Positions 47,631 through 55,728 of a stretch of DNA of 64,000 bases are shown piece after piece. The notes beneath the pieces are model-generated. The model saw nothing but the letters and a program-made list of their open reading frames with translations, did not search any database and was not told where the DNA came from. The stretch is from Myxococcus fulvus (GTDB lineage Bacteria; Myxococcota; Myxococcia; Myxococcales; Myxococcaceae): positions 682,001 through 746,000 of the forward strand of contig NZ_FOIB01000003.1 in assembly GCF_900111765.1 (NCBI RefSeq), read 5' to 3'. The position numbers and the translations under genes are program-made. Numbering within the stretch: position 1 is the stretch's first letter; every line of letters starts with the position of its first letter.

Positions 47631-49160
47631 GTGAAGAAGCTCGTTACGCCTTTCCGTGTTGGCCTGCTGGTCATCGCCGCGGGGGCCTTTTTCGTCGGCT
47701 TCGTGCTGTTCGCGCGCGAGGGCGGCCTGAGCGACAGTGACTCGACGCGTGTCTGGGCCTACTTCCGGGACGCCTCCGGCCTCGCGGTGCGCGGGCGGGT
47801 GCAGATCGCCGGCATCCGGGTGGGGGAGATCGACGACATCGTCCTGGAGGGCACGCGGGCGCGGGTGTTCCTGAAGATCCGCAACGACGTGGACCTGCGC
47901 GAGGACGCGGTCCTCACCAAGCGCTCGGAGTCGCTCCTGGGCGACTACCTGTTGGACCTGAACCCCGGAACGGAGAACGCGCCCAAGCTGGAGACCAACG
48001 GGCAGATCCGCCGCGTCATCGACAGCCAGGGCATGGAGGCCATCTTCGAGTCGCTGTCGCAGATCACCTCCGACATCCAGCAGGTGACGGGCGCGCTGCG
48101 CGAGGTGCTCGGCGGTGAGCGCGGCGCGGGCTCGCTCCAGCGAATCGTCGAGAACCTGGTGCGGCTGTCGGACTCGGTGGACGCCACCGTGCGCCGCAAC
48201 GCGGACCGCCTGGACGTCATCCTGGCCAACTTCGAGGGCGTGTCGTCCGACGTGCGGACGATCACCCAGAGCAACCAGGCCGACGTGGGCCGCATCGTCG
48301 ACAACATCGAGTTCATCACCCGCGACGTCCGCGAGGTGCTCGCCAGCGTCAAGAACATCGTCGGCAGCGGGGAAGGGGACTTCAAGGAGAGCGTCGCCAG
48401 CCTCAAGCAGACGCTCACCAAGCTGGACAACTCCCTGGGCAACCTGGAGGAGATCACCCGCAAGGTGAAGGATGGCGAGAGCACCGCCGGCATGCTGCTC
48501 ACCGACGAGAGCGTGGGCCGCGAGGTCCGCGAGACGGTGCGCGACGTGTCCAGCCTGGTCTCCCGCCTCACGGAGCTCCAGACGGAGGTGGGCATCCAGA
48601 GCACCTACCTGGCCGCGCAGGGCCGCTCCAAGAACATGCTGTCGCTGCGCCTCATCCCCCGGCCGGACAAGTACTACCTGCTGGAGATCGTCGACGACCC
48701 GCGCGGCACCGTCACCACCCAGGTGGTGCAGACCAACCCGCCGTCGGAGGGAGATCCGGTCATCCAGACGCAGAAGGTGACCAAGGAGAGCCTGAAGATC
48801 AGCGCCCAGTTCGCCAAGCGCTGGTACTTCACCACCCTGCGCGTGGGCCTCATCGAGTCCACCGGTGGCGTGGGCGCGGACCTGCACCTGTTCGACGACG
48901 CACTGACCTTGAAGATGGACGCGTTCAACTTCGCGGCGGACGAGCTGCGCTACCCCCGGCTGCGCGCCACGCTGCGGGCCCAGGCCTTCGACCACCTGTT
49001 CGTCGTTGCGGGCATGGACGACATGCTCAACGCGCAGCAGCGCGACGTCGTCACCCAGCGCCTCATCGCCGGCCGCGACTTCTTCGTGGGCGGCGGCCTG
49101 TTCTTCACCGACGACGACCTGAAGGCCATCATCACGGCCACCGGCATCCCCTCGCCGTGA
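47631..49160 (+). CDS. MCE-domain lipid transport protein (MlaD-like) with long C-terminal region
   Basis: The 509-residue protein has one N-terminal membrane segment (VGLLVIAAGAFFVGFVLF). An MCE domain follows (about 35-125: VWAYFRDASGLAVRGRVQIA, RSESLLGDYLLDL). Residues about 130-320 are a long helical region with heptad-like repeats (SDIQQVTGALREV, LKQTLTKLDNSLGNLEEITR), as in MCE proteins that build a trans-periplasmic channel. The C-terminal 180 residues are beta-rich (MLSLRLIPRPDKYYLLEIVD, WYFTTLRVGLIESTGGVGA, YPRLRATLRAQAFDH) and do not belong to the usual MlaD of Proteobacteria. They resemble an outer-membrane-type beta region. GTG 47631 lies 101 bases after mlaF. Confidence 0.9.
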   Translation: MKKLVTPFRVGLLVIAAGAFFVGFVLFAREGGLSDSDSTRVWAYFRDASGLAVRGRVQIAGIRVGEIDDIVLEGTRARVFLKIRNDVDLREDAVLTKRSESLLGDYLLDLNPGTENAPKLETNGQIRRVIDSQGMEAIFESLSQITSDIQQVTGALREVLGGERGAGSLQRIVENLVRLSDSVDATVRRNADRLDVILANFEGVSSDVRTITQSNQADVGRIVDNIEFITRDVREVLASVKNIVGSGEGDFKESVASLKQTLTKLDNSLGNLEEITRKVKDGESTAGMLLTDESVGREVRETVRDVSSLVSRLTELQTEVGIQSTYLAAQGRSKNMLSLRLIPRPDKYYLLEIVDDPRGTVTTQVVQTNPPSEGDPVIQTQKVTKESLKISAQFAKRWYFTTLRVGLIESTGGVGADLHLFDDALTLKMDAFNFAADELRYPRLRATLRAQAFDHLFVVAGMDDMLNAQQRDVVTQRLIAGRDFFVGGGLFFTDDDLKAIITATGIPSP

Positions 49161-49271
49161 GCGCCGTCAGCGCGCGGCGAGCTTGACGCGGGCCGTGAAA
49201 CCACGTACCCGGCATGGGCACGGGGTCCTGGTTGGAAGCCGTGCTTTCTCGGCCATTTCCAGGAAGCTCGC

Positions 49272-50198
49272 ATGTCCCTGCTCGTCGTCGGCTCCGTCGC
49301 ATTGGACTCGGTGGAAACCCCCTTCGGACAGAAGGAGGACGTCCTCGGCGGGTCCGCCACGTTCTTCTCCACGTCGGCGTCGTTCTTCTCCCCCGTGCGC
49401 GTCGTCGCCGTGGTGGGTGAGGACTTCCCCGAGGCCCACGTCAGCTTCCTGAAGGGCCGGGGCATCGACCTGGAGGGCCTCACCCGTGAGTCCGGCCGCA
49501 CGTTCCGCTGGAAGGGCCGCTACGGCTACGAGCTGAACGAGGCGAAGACGCTCGACACCCAGCTCAACGTCTTCCAGACGTTCTCGCCGGACCTGCCCGC
49601 GTCCTACCGCGACACGCCCTACGTCTTCCTGGGCAACATCCACCCGGAGCTCCAGGCGCGCGTGGTGGATCAGGTCCGCGACCCCAAGCTGGTGGCCGCG
49701 GACACGATGAACTTCTGGATCCAGGGCAGCCGCGACGCGCTGCTCAAGACGCTCCAGCGGGTCAACCTGCTCTTCGTCAACGACGCGGAGGCGCGGCAGC
49801 TGGCCGGCGAGCACAACGTGGTGAAGGCCGCCCGCGCCATCCTCGGCATGGGGCCCCAGCGCGTGGTGGTGAAGCGCGGCGAGTACGGCGCGCTCCTCTT
49901 CGAGAAGGACCACATCTTCGCCTGCCCGGCCTTCCCGCTGGCCGAGGTCTTCGACCCCACGGGCGCCGGAGACACCTTCGCCGGTGGCTTCATGGGCACC
50001 GTGGCCACCGCGGCGTCCGGGGTGGACTCGGCCGTCCTGCGCCGCGCCATGGTCATGGGCAGCGTCATGGCCTCCTTCACCGTGGAGAAGTTCAGCCTGG
50101 AGCGCCTGCGCGAGGTGACGCGCCCGGAGATCCACGCGCGCTTCGCGGAATTCAAGAAGCTGACCCACTTCGAGGACCTGGGGCCGCTGGAGCGCTGA
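49272..50198 (+). CDS. PfkB-family sugar or nucleoside kinase
   Basis: The 308-residue protein belongs to the ribokinase/PfkB family. It has the N-terminal VGSVALDSV, the GGSATFFS part of the first signature, and the C-terminal signature DPTGAGDTFAGGFMG with the catalytic aspartate. The substrate could be a sugar, adenosine or similar; the sequence alone does not decide. AGGAAG lies 7 bases before the ATG. It is between the MCE gene and a PilZ gene, with no obvious pathway partner. A soluble cytoplasmic location is expected. Confidence 0.87.
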   Translation: MSLLVVGSVALDSVETPFGQKEDVLGGSATFFSTSASFFSPVRVVAVVGEDFPEAHVSFLKGRGIDLEGLTRESGRTFRWKGRYGYELNEAKTLDTQLNVFQTFSPDLPASYRDTPYVFLGNIHPELQARVVDQVRDPKLVAADTMNFWIQGSRDALLKTLQRVNLLFVNDAEARQLAGEHNVVKAARAILGMGPQRVVVKRGEYGALLFEKDHIFACPAFPLAEVFDPTGAGDTFAGGFMGTVATAASGVDSAVLRRAMVMGSVMASFTVEKFSLERLREVTRPEIHARFAEFKKLTHFEDLGPLER

Positions 50199-50303
50199 GC
50201 GCCGGGCGGGCAGGGTGGGGTCCGGCCCCACCCACGAACTTGACGGTGGATTCAGGCCGTCCCTAGGCTCTCCTCCTTTTGGGTGCTCGGGGAAGGAAGA
50301 GGG

Positions 50304-50657
50304 TTGAGCGATAACCGAAAGTCCGCGCGGGTGCCGACCTTGCTTCGCTGTTGGTGCGAGACCGACAATGTCACCCTGTACGCGCGCATCACCAACCTGA
50401 GCGAGGGCGGCCTGTTCCTGCGGACGGCGACGCCGCTGAAGCGAGGGGCGAAGGCGGTGCTCCGGCTGACCCCGGGGGATGATCCCGAGGTGCAGACCGC
50501 GGCCACGGTGGTATGGCTGCGGGAGGAGGAGGACCGGGCCTATCCGCCGGGGATGGGGTTGCGGTTCGAGTCGCTGGACGCGGAAACCCTGGGACGGCTC
50601 CGGCGGATTATCTCTCAGCAGCAGAAGAACCCCGTGAAGGCGGTCTGGGCCGGCTGA
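50304..50657 (+). CDS. PilZ domain protein
   Basis: From TTG 50304 the product is 117 residues; GTG 50283 is an alternative. TTG is preferred because the purine run GGGGAAGGAAGAGGG lies directly before it and the protein then begins SDNRKSARV. RKSAR and NLSEGGLFL are the two PilZ signatures (RxxxR and D/NxSxxG), so binding of cyclic di-GMP is possible. The RKSARV form lacks one of the usual spacing residues, so affinity is uncertain. There is no signal peptide. Cyclic di-GMP would be available from the GGDEF proteins elsewhere in the window. Confidence 0.8.
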   Translation: MSDNRKSARVPTLLRCWCETDNVTLYARITNLSEGGLFLRTATPLKRGAKAVLRLTPGDDPEVQTAATVVWLREEEDRAYPPGMGLRFESLDAETLGRLRRIISQQQKNPVKAVWAG

Positions 50658-50686
50658 GCGCCGGGCTCCCACCAGCCGAGGCATCC

Positions 50687-51418
50687 ATGCGCATCGCCGT
50701 CATCTCCGACATCCACTCCAACATCGAGGCGCTCACCGAGGTGCTGCGGGTCTGCGACCAGCAGAAGGTGGACCGCATCGTCTCCCTGGGGGACATCGTC
50801 GGATACGGCGCGTCCCCGAATCCCTGCTGTGAGCTGGTGCGCTCGGTGGCGGAGGTGACGCTCTTGGGCAACCACGACGCCGCGGTGGCGGGGCGGATGG
50901 ACTACTCGTACTACTACGACGCCGCCCGGCACGCGCTGGACTGGTCCGCCAACGTCCTCACGGACGAGAACATGGCGTGGCTGCGCAGCCTGCCGTACAC
51001 GTACCGCATCGGCGAGGTGGGCTTCTGCCACGGCTCGCCCATCGACCCGAAGGCGTACGAGTACATCTTCGCGCTCGAGCAGGCGCGGGAGCTGACGCCG
51101 TACGTGGAGGAGCTGCCCGAGGTGACGTTCATCGGGCACAGCCACCTGTGCCGCGCGTTCGCCATCGGCAATGGCGAGGTGAACGACGTGGTGGCCCAGA
51201 AGTTCGGCATCCGCCGGGGCTACAAGTACATCATCTCCGTGGGCAGCGTGGGCCAGCCGCGCGACTACGACAACCGGGCCTGCTTCGTCATCTGCGACAC
51301 GGACGCTCGCACGGTGGAGTACCTGCGGGTGGAGTACGACATCGAGACGGCGGCGCAGAAGATCTTCGACGCGGACCTGGCGCTCAACTTCGGCAAGCGA
51401 CTGTTCCTCGGGGTTTGA
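50687..51418 (+). CDS. Calcineurin-like metallophosphoesterase
   Basis: From ATG 50687 the 243-residue product carries the metallophosphoesterase motifs in order: DIHSN, GDIVGYG, GNHDAA, CHGSP (in place of GHxH) and GHSH. This is the YfcE/MJ0936-like small family, active on phosphodiesters such as bis(p-nitrophenyl) phosphate in vitro; the natural substrate is unknown. It lacks a signal peptide. It follows the PilZ gene with a short gap, and the frame is open upstream to 50513 in the overlapping PilZ region, which is not real coding. Confidence 0.88.
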   Translation: MRIAVISDIHSNIEALTEVLRVCDQQKVDRIVSLGDIVGYGASPNPCCELVRSVAEVTLLGNHDAAVAGRMDYSYYYDAARHALDWSANVLTDENMAWLRSLPYTYRIGEVGFCHGSPIDPKAYEYIFALEQARELTPYVEELPEVTFIGHSHLCRAFAIGNGEVNDVVAQKFGIRRGYKYIISVGSVGQPRDYDNRACFVICDTDARTVEYLRVEYDIETAAQKIFDADLALNFGKRLFLGV

Positions 51419-51474
51419 CGCGCCGCCTTCGGAAAACTGTGCACGGGCCGGGGGACATGAAATAAACCGGGTCC

Positions 51475-52191
51475 GTGCGCCCCCAGGTCCTCCGAGTGTC
51501 CCTCCGGCCCTTCGCGGCCCTGCTGTCCTCCCTGTTGCTGCTGCTGTCGGCCTGCCGCCGCGAGCCGCAACCGTCGTCGCCGGAGTACCAGCAGGCCACG
51601 CGCCAGTTCCGCGAGCTGTACGCGCAGAAGCTGGATGAGGCCTATCTGGACCCGAAGATGGGCCCCATCGAGGCGCAGCTCCAGCGCGTGCCGCAGGACA
51701 GCCTGGATGCCCCTTCCGCGCAGGAGCTGCTCCAGCGCATCCAGCGCGAGCGCACGCGCATGCAGGCGGAGGTCGCCGCGCGGCAGAAGGCCGTGGCCAG
51801 CGCCCGCGAGATTCCGCCCGGCGCGCCCTCCACCACGCTGGCGCCCCCGCCGCCGCCCCCTCCCGCGGAGCCCGTCGACGCGGGTCCCCCGGACGCGGGT
51901 CCCATCAACGGCCCCCAGGTCGGTTCTCCGGCGAGCGAGCTGGTGGCCGGCTTCCGCGGCTGCTTCAAGCGCGGCACGCCCATCGACGTGGAAGGGCGGG
52001 GCATCCGGGACGCGTGGGAGATGAACGACAGCACGGCCTGCCGCCTGGAGTACCCGGGCCACGTGGGCACGGTGCTGCTGACCGAACAAGGTCGGGTCCT
52101 GATGTTGTTGCCCAAGAGCTCCGTGACGACGGTGACGCGGACGCTGGATGCCGGGACGACGCCCCCCGCGGCGACGGACGCCGGCCGTTAA
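51475..52191 (+). CDS. Predicted lipoprotein of unknown function
   Basis: The 238-residue product (GTG 51475) has a lipoprotein signal (LLSSLLLLLSAC, about 16-27). A helical, charged part follows (YQQATRQFRELYAQKLDEAY, LLQRIQRERTRMQAEVAARQ), then a Pro/Ala/Asp-rich linker (APPPPPPPAEPVDAGPPDAG). The C-terminal domain has two cysteines (FRGCFKRG and STACRLEYPG). I do not recognise the family. The linker with repeated DAG is frequent in myxobacterial envelope proteins. It ends 13 bases before psd. Confidence 0.78.
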   Translation: MRPQVLRVSLRPFAALLSSLLLLLSACRREPQPSSPEYQQATRQFRELYAQKLDEAYLDPKMGPIEAQLQRVPQDSLDAPSAQELLQRIQRERTRMQAEVAARQKAVASAREIPPGAPSTTLAPPPPPPPAEPVDAGPPDAGPINGPQVGSPASELVAGFRGCFKRGTPIDVEGRGIRDAWEMNDSTACRLEYPGHVGTVLLTEQGRVLMLLPKSSVTTVTRTLDAGTTPPAATDAGR

Positions 52192-52204
52192 TCAAAGACG
52201 CCCC

Positions 52205-53047
52205 ATGAACGACCAGACCTTCATGAAGTTGATGCGCCTGTTGCCCAAGTCGGCCCTGTCGACGGTGGTGGGCATGGCCACTCGAGCCCCGCTGCCCGCG
52301 CCCGTGCACCAGGCGGCCATGCGCGCGTTCGCCCGCTCCTACAACGTGGACATGGCGGAGGCCGAGCACCCCATCGAGCACTACCCGACGTTCGCCCAGT
52401 TCTTCACGCGCGGCCTGAAGACGGGCCTGCGCCCCATCGACGCAGACGCGAAGTCCGTGGTGTCGCCGGTGGACGGGCGCGTGTCGCAGGTGGGCTACTC
52501 CGACCTGGGCCGGTGCCTGCAGGCCAAGGGCATCGAGTACACGGTGGACGAGCTGTTGGGTGACGCCGAGGCGGCGAAGCCGTTCCACGGTGGCGCCTGG
52601 ACGACCATCTACCTGTCGCCGCGGGACTATCACCGCATCCACTCGCCGCTCGCGGGCACCATCACCGGCTATGCGTACATCCCCGGTGAGTTCTGGCCGG
52701 TGAACCCGGCGTCGGTGCTCAACAAGCAGTCCCTGTTCTGCGTCAACGAGCGGCTGGTGACGTACCTGGAGACGGCCGCGGGCAAGTGCGCCGTGGTGAA
52801 GGTGGGGGCCACCTGCGTGTCGCGCATCAAGGCGGCGTACGACGAGGTCACCACGCACACGGGCCAGCCGGGCAAGGTGCACCGCTACCAAGAGGGCTAC
52901 AAGGTGGAGAAGGGCGGCGAGCTGGGCCGCTTCGAGATGGGCTCCACCGTCATCCTGCTGTTCGAGCCGGGCCGCGTGAAGTGGGACCCGGTGCTGCAGG
53001 AGGAAGCGGTGCTGCGGTTGGGGCAGCGCATCGGAGTGGTGCCGTGA
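52205..53047 (+). CDS. psd: Phosphatidylserine decarboxylase
   Basis: The 280-residue protein matches the membrane-bound Psd proenzyme. It has FARSYNVDMAEAE, the active-site region SPVDGRVSQVG, YLSPRDYHRIHSP with the conserved histidines, and MGSTVILLF near the C-terminus, the LGST-type site of self-cleavage that yields the pyruvoyl group. Met replaces Leu just before GST. It makes phosphatidylethanolamine at the inner membrane. ATG 52205 is used. The stop overlaps the GTG start of hisS by four bases, so the two genes are translationally coupled. Confidence 0.93.
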   Translation: MNDQTFMKLMRLLPKSALSTVVGMATRAPLPAPVHQAAMRAFARSYNVDMAEAEHPIEHYPTFAQFFTRGLKTGLRPIDADAKSVVSPVDGRVSQVGYSDLGRCLQAKGIEYTVDELLGDAEAAKPFHGGAWTTIYLSPRDYHRIHSPLAGTITGYAYIPGEFWPVNPASVLNKQSLFCVNERLVTYLETAAGKCAVVKVGATCVSRIKAAYDEVTTHTGQPGKVHRYQEGYKVEKGGELGRFEMGSTVILLFEPGRVKWDPVLQEEAVLRLGQRIGVVP

Positions 53048-54342
53048 GCCAGACGCTCGCCGCCGTCAAGGGCATGAATGATCTCCTGCCAGGGGAGATT
53101 GAGATCTGGCAGCACGTGGAGGGGCTGGCCCGGGAGCTGTTCGGGCGCTTCGGCTACGGGGAGATCCGCACGCCCATGGTGGAGGACACCGCGCTCTTCG
53201 TGCGCAGCGTGGGCGAGGAGACGGACATCGTCGGCAAGGAGATGTACACCTTCGACGACAAGGGTGGCCGCAGCCTGTCCTTGCGTCCCGAGGGCACAGC
53301 GCCCGCGGCGCGCGCGTACATCGAGCACTCCATCCTGAACCAGGAGCCGCTGACGCGCTGGTTCTACACGGGGCCGATGTTCCGGTACGAGCGGATGAAG
53401 ACGGGCCGCTACCGGCAGTTCTATCAAGTCGGCGCGGAGGCCTACGGCTCGAAGGAGCCTGCCCAGGACGTCGAGGTGATGGACATGGTGGCCCAGTTCC
53501 TCCAGGCGCTCGGGCTCCAGGACATCGCGCTCAACCTCAACTCGCTGGGGGACGAGGCCTGTCGGCCCGCGTACCACGCGAAGCTGGTGGAGTACCTCAA
53601 GGCGCACATCGAGGAGCTGTGCGGCGACTGTCACCGCCGCATGGAGACGAACCCGCTGCGCGTGCTCGACTGCAAGAACCCCAAGTGCCAGGAGGTCGCC
53701 GGCAAGGGGCCCAACGTGCTCGAGTTCCTGTGCGAGCCGTGCAAGGCGCACTTCGACGATGTGCAGCGCAAGCTGACCGCGCTCGAGATCAAGTACGTCG
53801 TCAATCCGCGCATGGTCCGCGGCCTCGACTACTACACGCGCACCGTCTTCGAGTTCATCGCGTCGCACCCGGCGCTCGGCACCGCGAGCACGGTGGGCGG
53901 CGGTGGACGCTACGACAAGCTGGTGAAGAGCCTGGGTGGACCGGACGTGCCCGCCGTGGGCTTTGCGTGTGGCCTGGACCGGCTGGTGCTGCTCTTGAAG
54001 GAAGGCACCCGGAAGTTCGGCGCGTCACCGGACCTGTTCATCGCGGTGGCGGATCCGGGCTCGCAGGACACGGCCTTCACCCTGGCCAGCAAGCTGCGGC
54101 GCGAGGGCCTGCGCGTCGACTTCGATACCCGGGGTGGCAGCCTCAAGAGCCAGATGAAGCGCTCCGACAAGAGCGGGGCCCGCTTCACGCTGGTGCTCGG
54201 CGAGCAGGAGCGCACCTCGGGAGAGGCGAAGCTCAAGCGGATGGCGGATGGTTCGCTGATCCCCGTGAGCCTGAGCGGCCTCGCCGCGGCGGTGCGTGAG
54301 CATTCGGCGACCGAGGTTGCGCAGCGCGGCAACGCGACCTGA
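53044..54342 (+). CDS. hisS: Histidyl-tRNA synthetase
   Basis: From GTG 53044 the 432-residue product has the class II synthetase core (about 5-330). Motif 1 lies in VKGMNDLLPGE, motif 2 is FRYERMKTGRYRQFYQ, and the HisRS-specific RGLDYYTRTVFEF precedes GGGGRYD and the motif 3 part GFACGLDRLVLLL. An anticodon-binding domain (about 335-430) ends the protein. It charges tRNA-His with histidine in the cytoplasm. Four cysteines at about 200-235 (CGDC, CKNPKC) occupy the insertion domain and might bind a metal. The gene is coupled to psd and is followed by two hairpins. Confidence 0.93.
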   Translation: MSQTLAAVKGMNDLLPGEIEIWQHVEGLARELFGRFGYGEIRTPMVEDTALFVRSVGEETDIVGKEMYTFDDKGGRSLSLRPEGTAPAARAYIEHSILNQEPLTRWFYTGPMFRYERMKTGRYRQFYQVGAEAYGSKEPAQDVEVMDMVAQFLQALGLQDIALNLNSLGDEACRPAYHAKLVEYLKAHIEELCGDCHRRMETNPLRVLDCKNPKCQEVAGKGPNVLEFLCEPCKAHFDDVQRKLTALEIKYVVNPRMVRGLDYYTRTVFEFIASHPALGTASTVGGGGRYDKLVKSLGGPDVPAVGFACGLDRLVLLLKEGTRKFGASPDLFIAVADPGSQDTAFTLASKLRREGLRVDFDTRGGSLKSQMKRSDKSGARFTLVLGEQERTSGEAKLKRMADGSLIPVSLSGLAAAVREHSATEVAQRGNAT

Positions 54343-54353
54343 TGTATCAGCCT

Positions 54354-54371
54354 GGGATTCTGTTGAATCCC
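54354..54371 (+). terminator. Short hairpin after hisS
   Basis: GGGATTC (54354-54360) pairs perfectly with GAATCCC (54365-54371) around the loop TGTT, 11 bases after the hisS stop. No T-run follows directly (TGACATTCC), so it may be a weak terminator or an RNA end-protecting element. The GAATCCC sequence appears again in the next hairpin. Confidence 0.45.
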
Positions 54372-54381
54372 TGACATTCCT

Positions 54382-54421
54382 CTGAATCCCGGAGGTGCTC
54401 TGTAACCTCCGGGAAATTCAG
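54382..54421 (+). promoter_or_regulatory. Long hairpin in the leader of the peptide-modification operon
   Basis: CTGAAT-CCCGGAGGT (54382-54396) pairs with ACCTCCGGG-AA-ATTCAG (54405-54421), giving a 15-base-pair stem with a two-base bulge and the loop GCTCTGTA. It lies between hisS and the S24/S26 peptidase gene, 60 bases before the latter. It may end hisS transcripts or act as a protein-binding palindrome for the following operon. Confidence 0.5.
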
Positions 54422-54481
54422 GGAGAACTCCGGGCGACTCAGTCGCGTGACCTTGGCCGGTGCGGTAGACTTCCGCCGTCA

Positions 54482-54889
54482 ATGTCGAGTGAGTCCCCCA
54501 GCTCCGCTCCTTCCCAGGCCTTGCGCTGGATTCCCGTTCGGGGAGACAGCATGTGGCCGTCATTGCGGGATGGAGACGTGGCGGGTGTCGAGCCGCTGTC
54601 TCGCGAGCCCCGCCTCGGTGAGGTCGTGCTGGCGCGGTTCGACGATGCGCTGGTGCTCCATCGGGTGTGCGCGGTGGGAGAGGGCGTGTTGTCGCTGCGT
54701 GGGGACAACGCGGTGGGAGAGGATCCTCCCATCGCCGCGTCGCGGATCCTCGGGTGCGTGGCGCGCGTGCGAAGGCGCGGCGTGGAACTGGACTCGGCGT
54801 GGGATGGCGGGCCGTCGCGCCTGGGGCGGCTGCGCGCGGTGGTGCGTGGGCGGGTGGCGCGGTGGCTGGGGCGGGGAGGGCGCTCATGA
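54482..54889 (+). CDS. S24/S26-family peptidase without membrane segment
   Basis: From ATG 54482 the product has 135 residues. GDSMWPSLRDGD carries the catalytic Ser (S23), and VLHRV carries a His (H60) where the Lys of type I signal peptidases is usually found, an arrangement like SipW/Sec11. LRGDNAV supplies the usual later motif. There is no N-terminal membrane anchor, in contrast to signal peptidase I, so the enzyme is probably cytoplasmic. Its stop overlaps the pqqD-like start (ATGA), tying it to a peptide-modification operon, where it could remove a leader. The frame is open upstream to 54395, which lies in the hairpin region. Cleavage activity and substrate are inferred. Confidence 0.82.
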   Translation: MSSESPSSAPSQALRWIPVRGDSMWPSLRDGDVAGVEPLSREPRLGEVVLARFDDALVLHRVCAVGEGVLSLRGDNAVGEDPPIAASRILGCVARVRRRGVELDSAWDGGPSRLGRLRAVVRGRVARWLGRGGRS

Positions 54890-55182
54890 GCGGCGACTTC
54901 GGGGGGGACAGTCATCCCCGGCGGCGCGCGGGGGCGGAGGGGCAGCGCTTCGGCGCGGACTTCCTGCTGCTGGACGCGGAGGGCCGCACGCTGCGGGGCC
55001 TCAACGCGACGGCGGTGCGAATCTGGGAGCTCAGCGACGGGACGCGCTCGGCGCGCTCGGTGGCCGAAGTGGTGGCCCGTGAGTTCTCCATGGACGTGGG
55101 CGCGGTGCTCGCGGACACGTTGCGATTTCTGACGGAACTGGCCCGCTTGGGCCTCATCGAAGAGCTTCAGGAGGTGCGGTGA
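54886..55182 (+). CDS. PqqD-family peptide-binding protein
   Basis: The 98-residue protein is a PqqD-type winged helix (RRE, RiPP recognition element): FLLLDAEGRTLRGLNATAVR, WELSDGTRSARSVAEVVAREF and a C-terminal helix FLTELARLGLIEEL. PqqD domains bind leader peptides and present them to modifying enzymes. In this operon the likely client is the 57-residue peptide at 58821, which has a YxxPxI motif like the YxxPxL leader motif read by PqqD-like proteins in lasso peptide systems. It overlaps genes on both sides by a few bases, so it is tightly co-expressed. No radical-SAM partner is nearby. Confidence 0.87.
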   Translation: MSGDFGGDSHPRRRAGAEGQRFGADFLLLDAEGRTLRGLNATAVRIWELSDGTRSARSVAEVVAREFSMDVGAVLADTLRFLTELARLGLIEELQEVR

Positions 55183-55712
55183 TGCGAGCGCGCATTGCGG
55201 GCTTCTCGGCGGCGGCGCTGCTGCTGGCGGCCTGTACGGAGGGCGGCGTGGCGCCCAAGGTGTCGGACTGGACGGACGCGCCCTCTCGGGAGGTGCCGCC
55301 GGTATCCCCGACGGACGTGTTGGGCGAGGAGGACGTGGCGGCGCGGCCCCCCGCAGCGGAGGTGCCCGTCGTCGGCGAGCCGATGCCCGCGCCCCTGACG
55401 GGGCACGCCGAGGTGGTGGAGACCGGCTCGCGAGGCCTGTCGGACGTGTCCCAGGTGGACGTGGACCTGACGCTCACGGGCGTGCGCGGCAAGGGCACGG
55501 TGGAGGTGGAGTTCGTGTCGCCCACCGGCCACCCGTATGAGCGACGGACGAGCGTGGTGGTGGGGAAGCCGGAGGTGCCTAGGACCCTGCGCTTCTCGCT
55601 GCCCGTGGCCGGGACGACGGTGGCCACCTCCGCCATGAGCGGTACCTGGCAGGTGCGCTTCCTCTTCGACGGGGCGCCGCTGACCACGGCCGCCTTCACC
55701 CTGGAGCCGTGA
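55182..55712 (+). CDS. Predicted lipoprotein in the peptide-modification operon
   Basis: From ATG 55182 (Shine-Dalgarno GGAGG seven bases upstream) the product is 176 residues, with a lipoprotein signal (lipobox LLAAC, about 13-17). After a Pro/Ala-rich linker there is a beta-rich domain with VDVDLTLTGVRGKGTVEVEF, HPYERRTSVVVGKPEVPRTL and GTWQVRFLFDGAP. This resembles a small Ig- or C2-like sandwich. I do not recognise a family. Its start overlaps the pqqD-like stop, and a large secreted protein follows, so the two may work together at the cell surface. Confidence 0.8.
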   Translation: MRARIAGFSAAALLLAACTEGGVAPKVSDWTDAPSREVPPVSPTDVLGEEDVAARPPAAEVPVVGEPMPAPLTGHAEVVETGSRGLSDVSQVDVDLTLTGVRGKGTVEVEFVSPTGHPYERRTSVVVGKPEVPRTLRFSLPVAGTTVATSAMSGTWQVRFLFDGAPLTTAAFTLEP

Positions 55713-55728
55713 CGTGAGCCCCGCCCCC

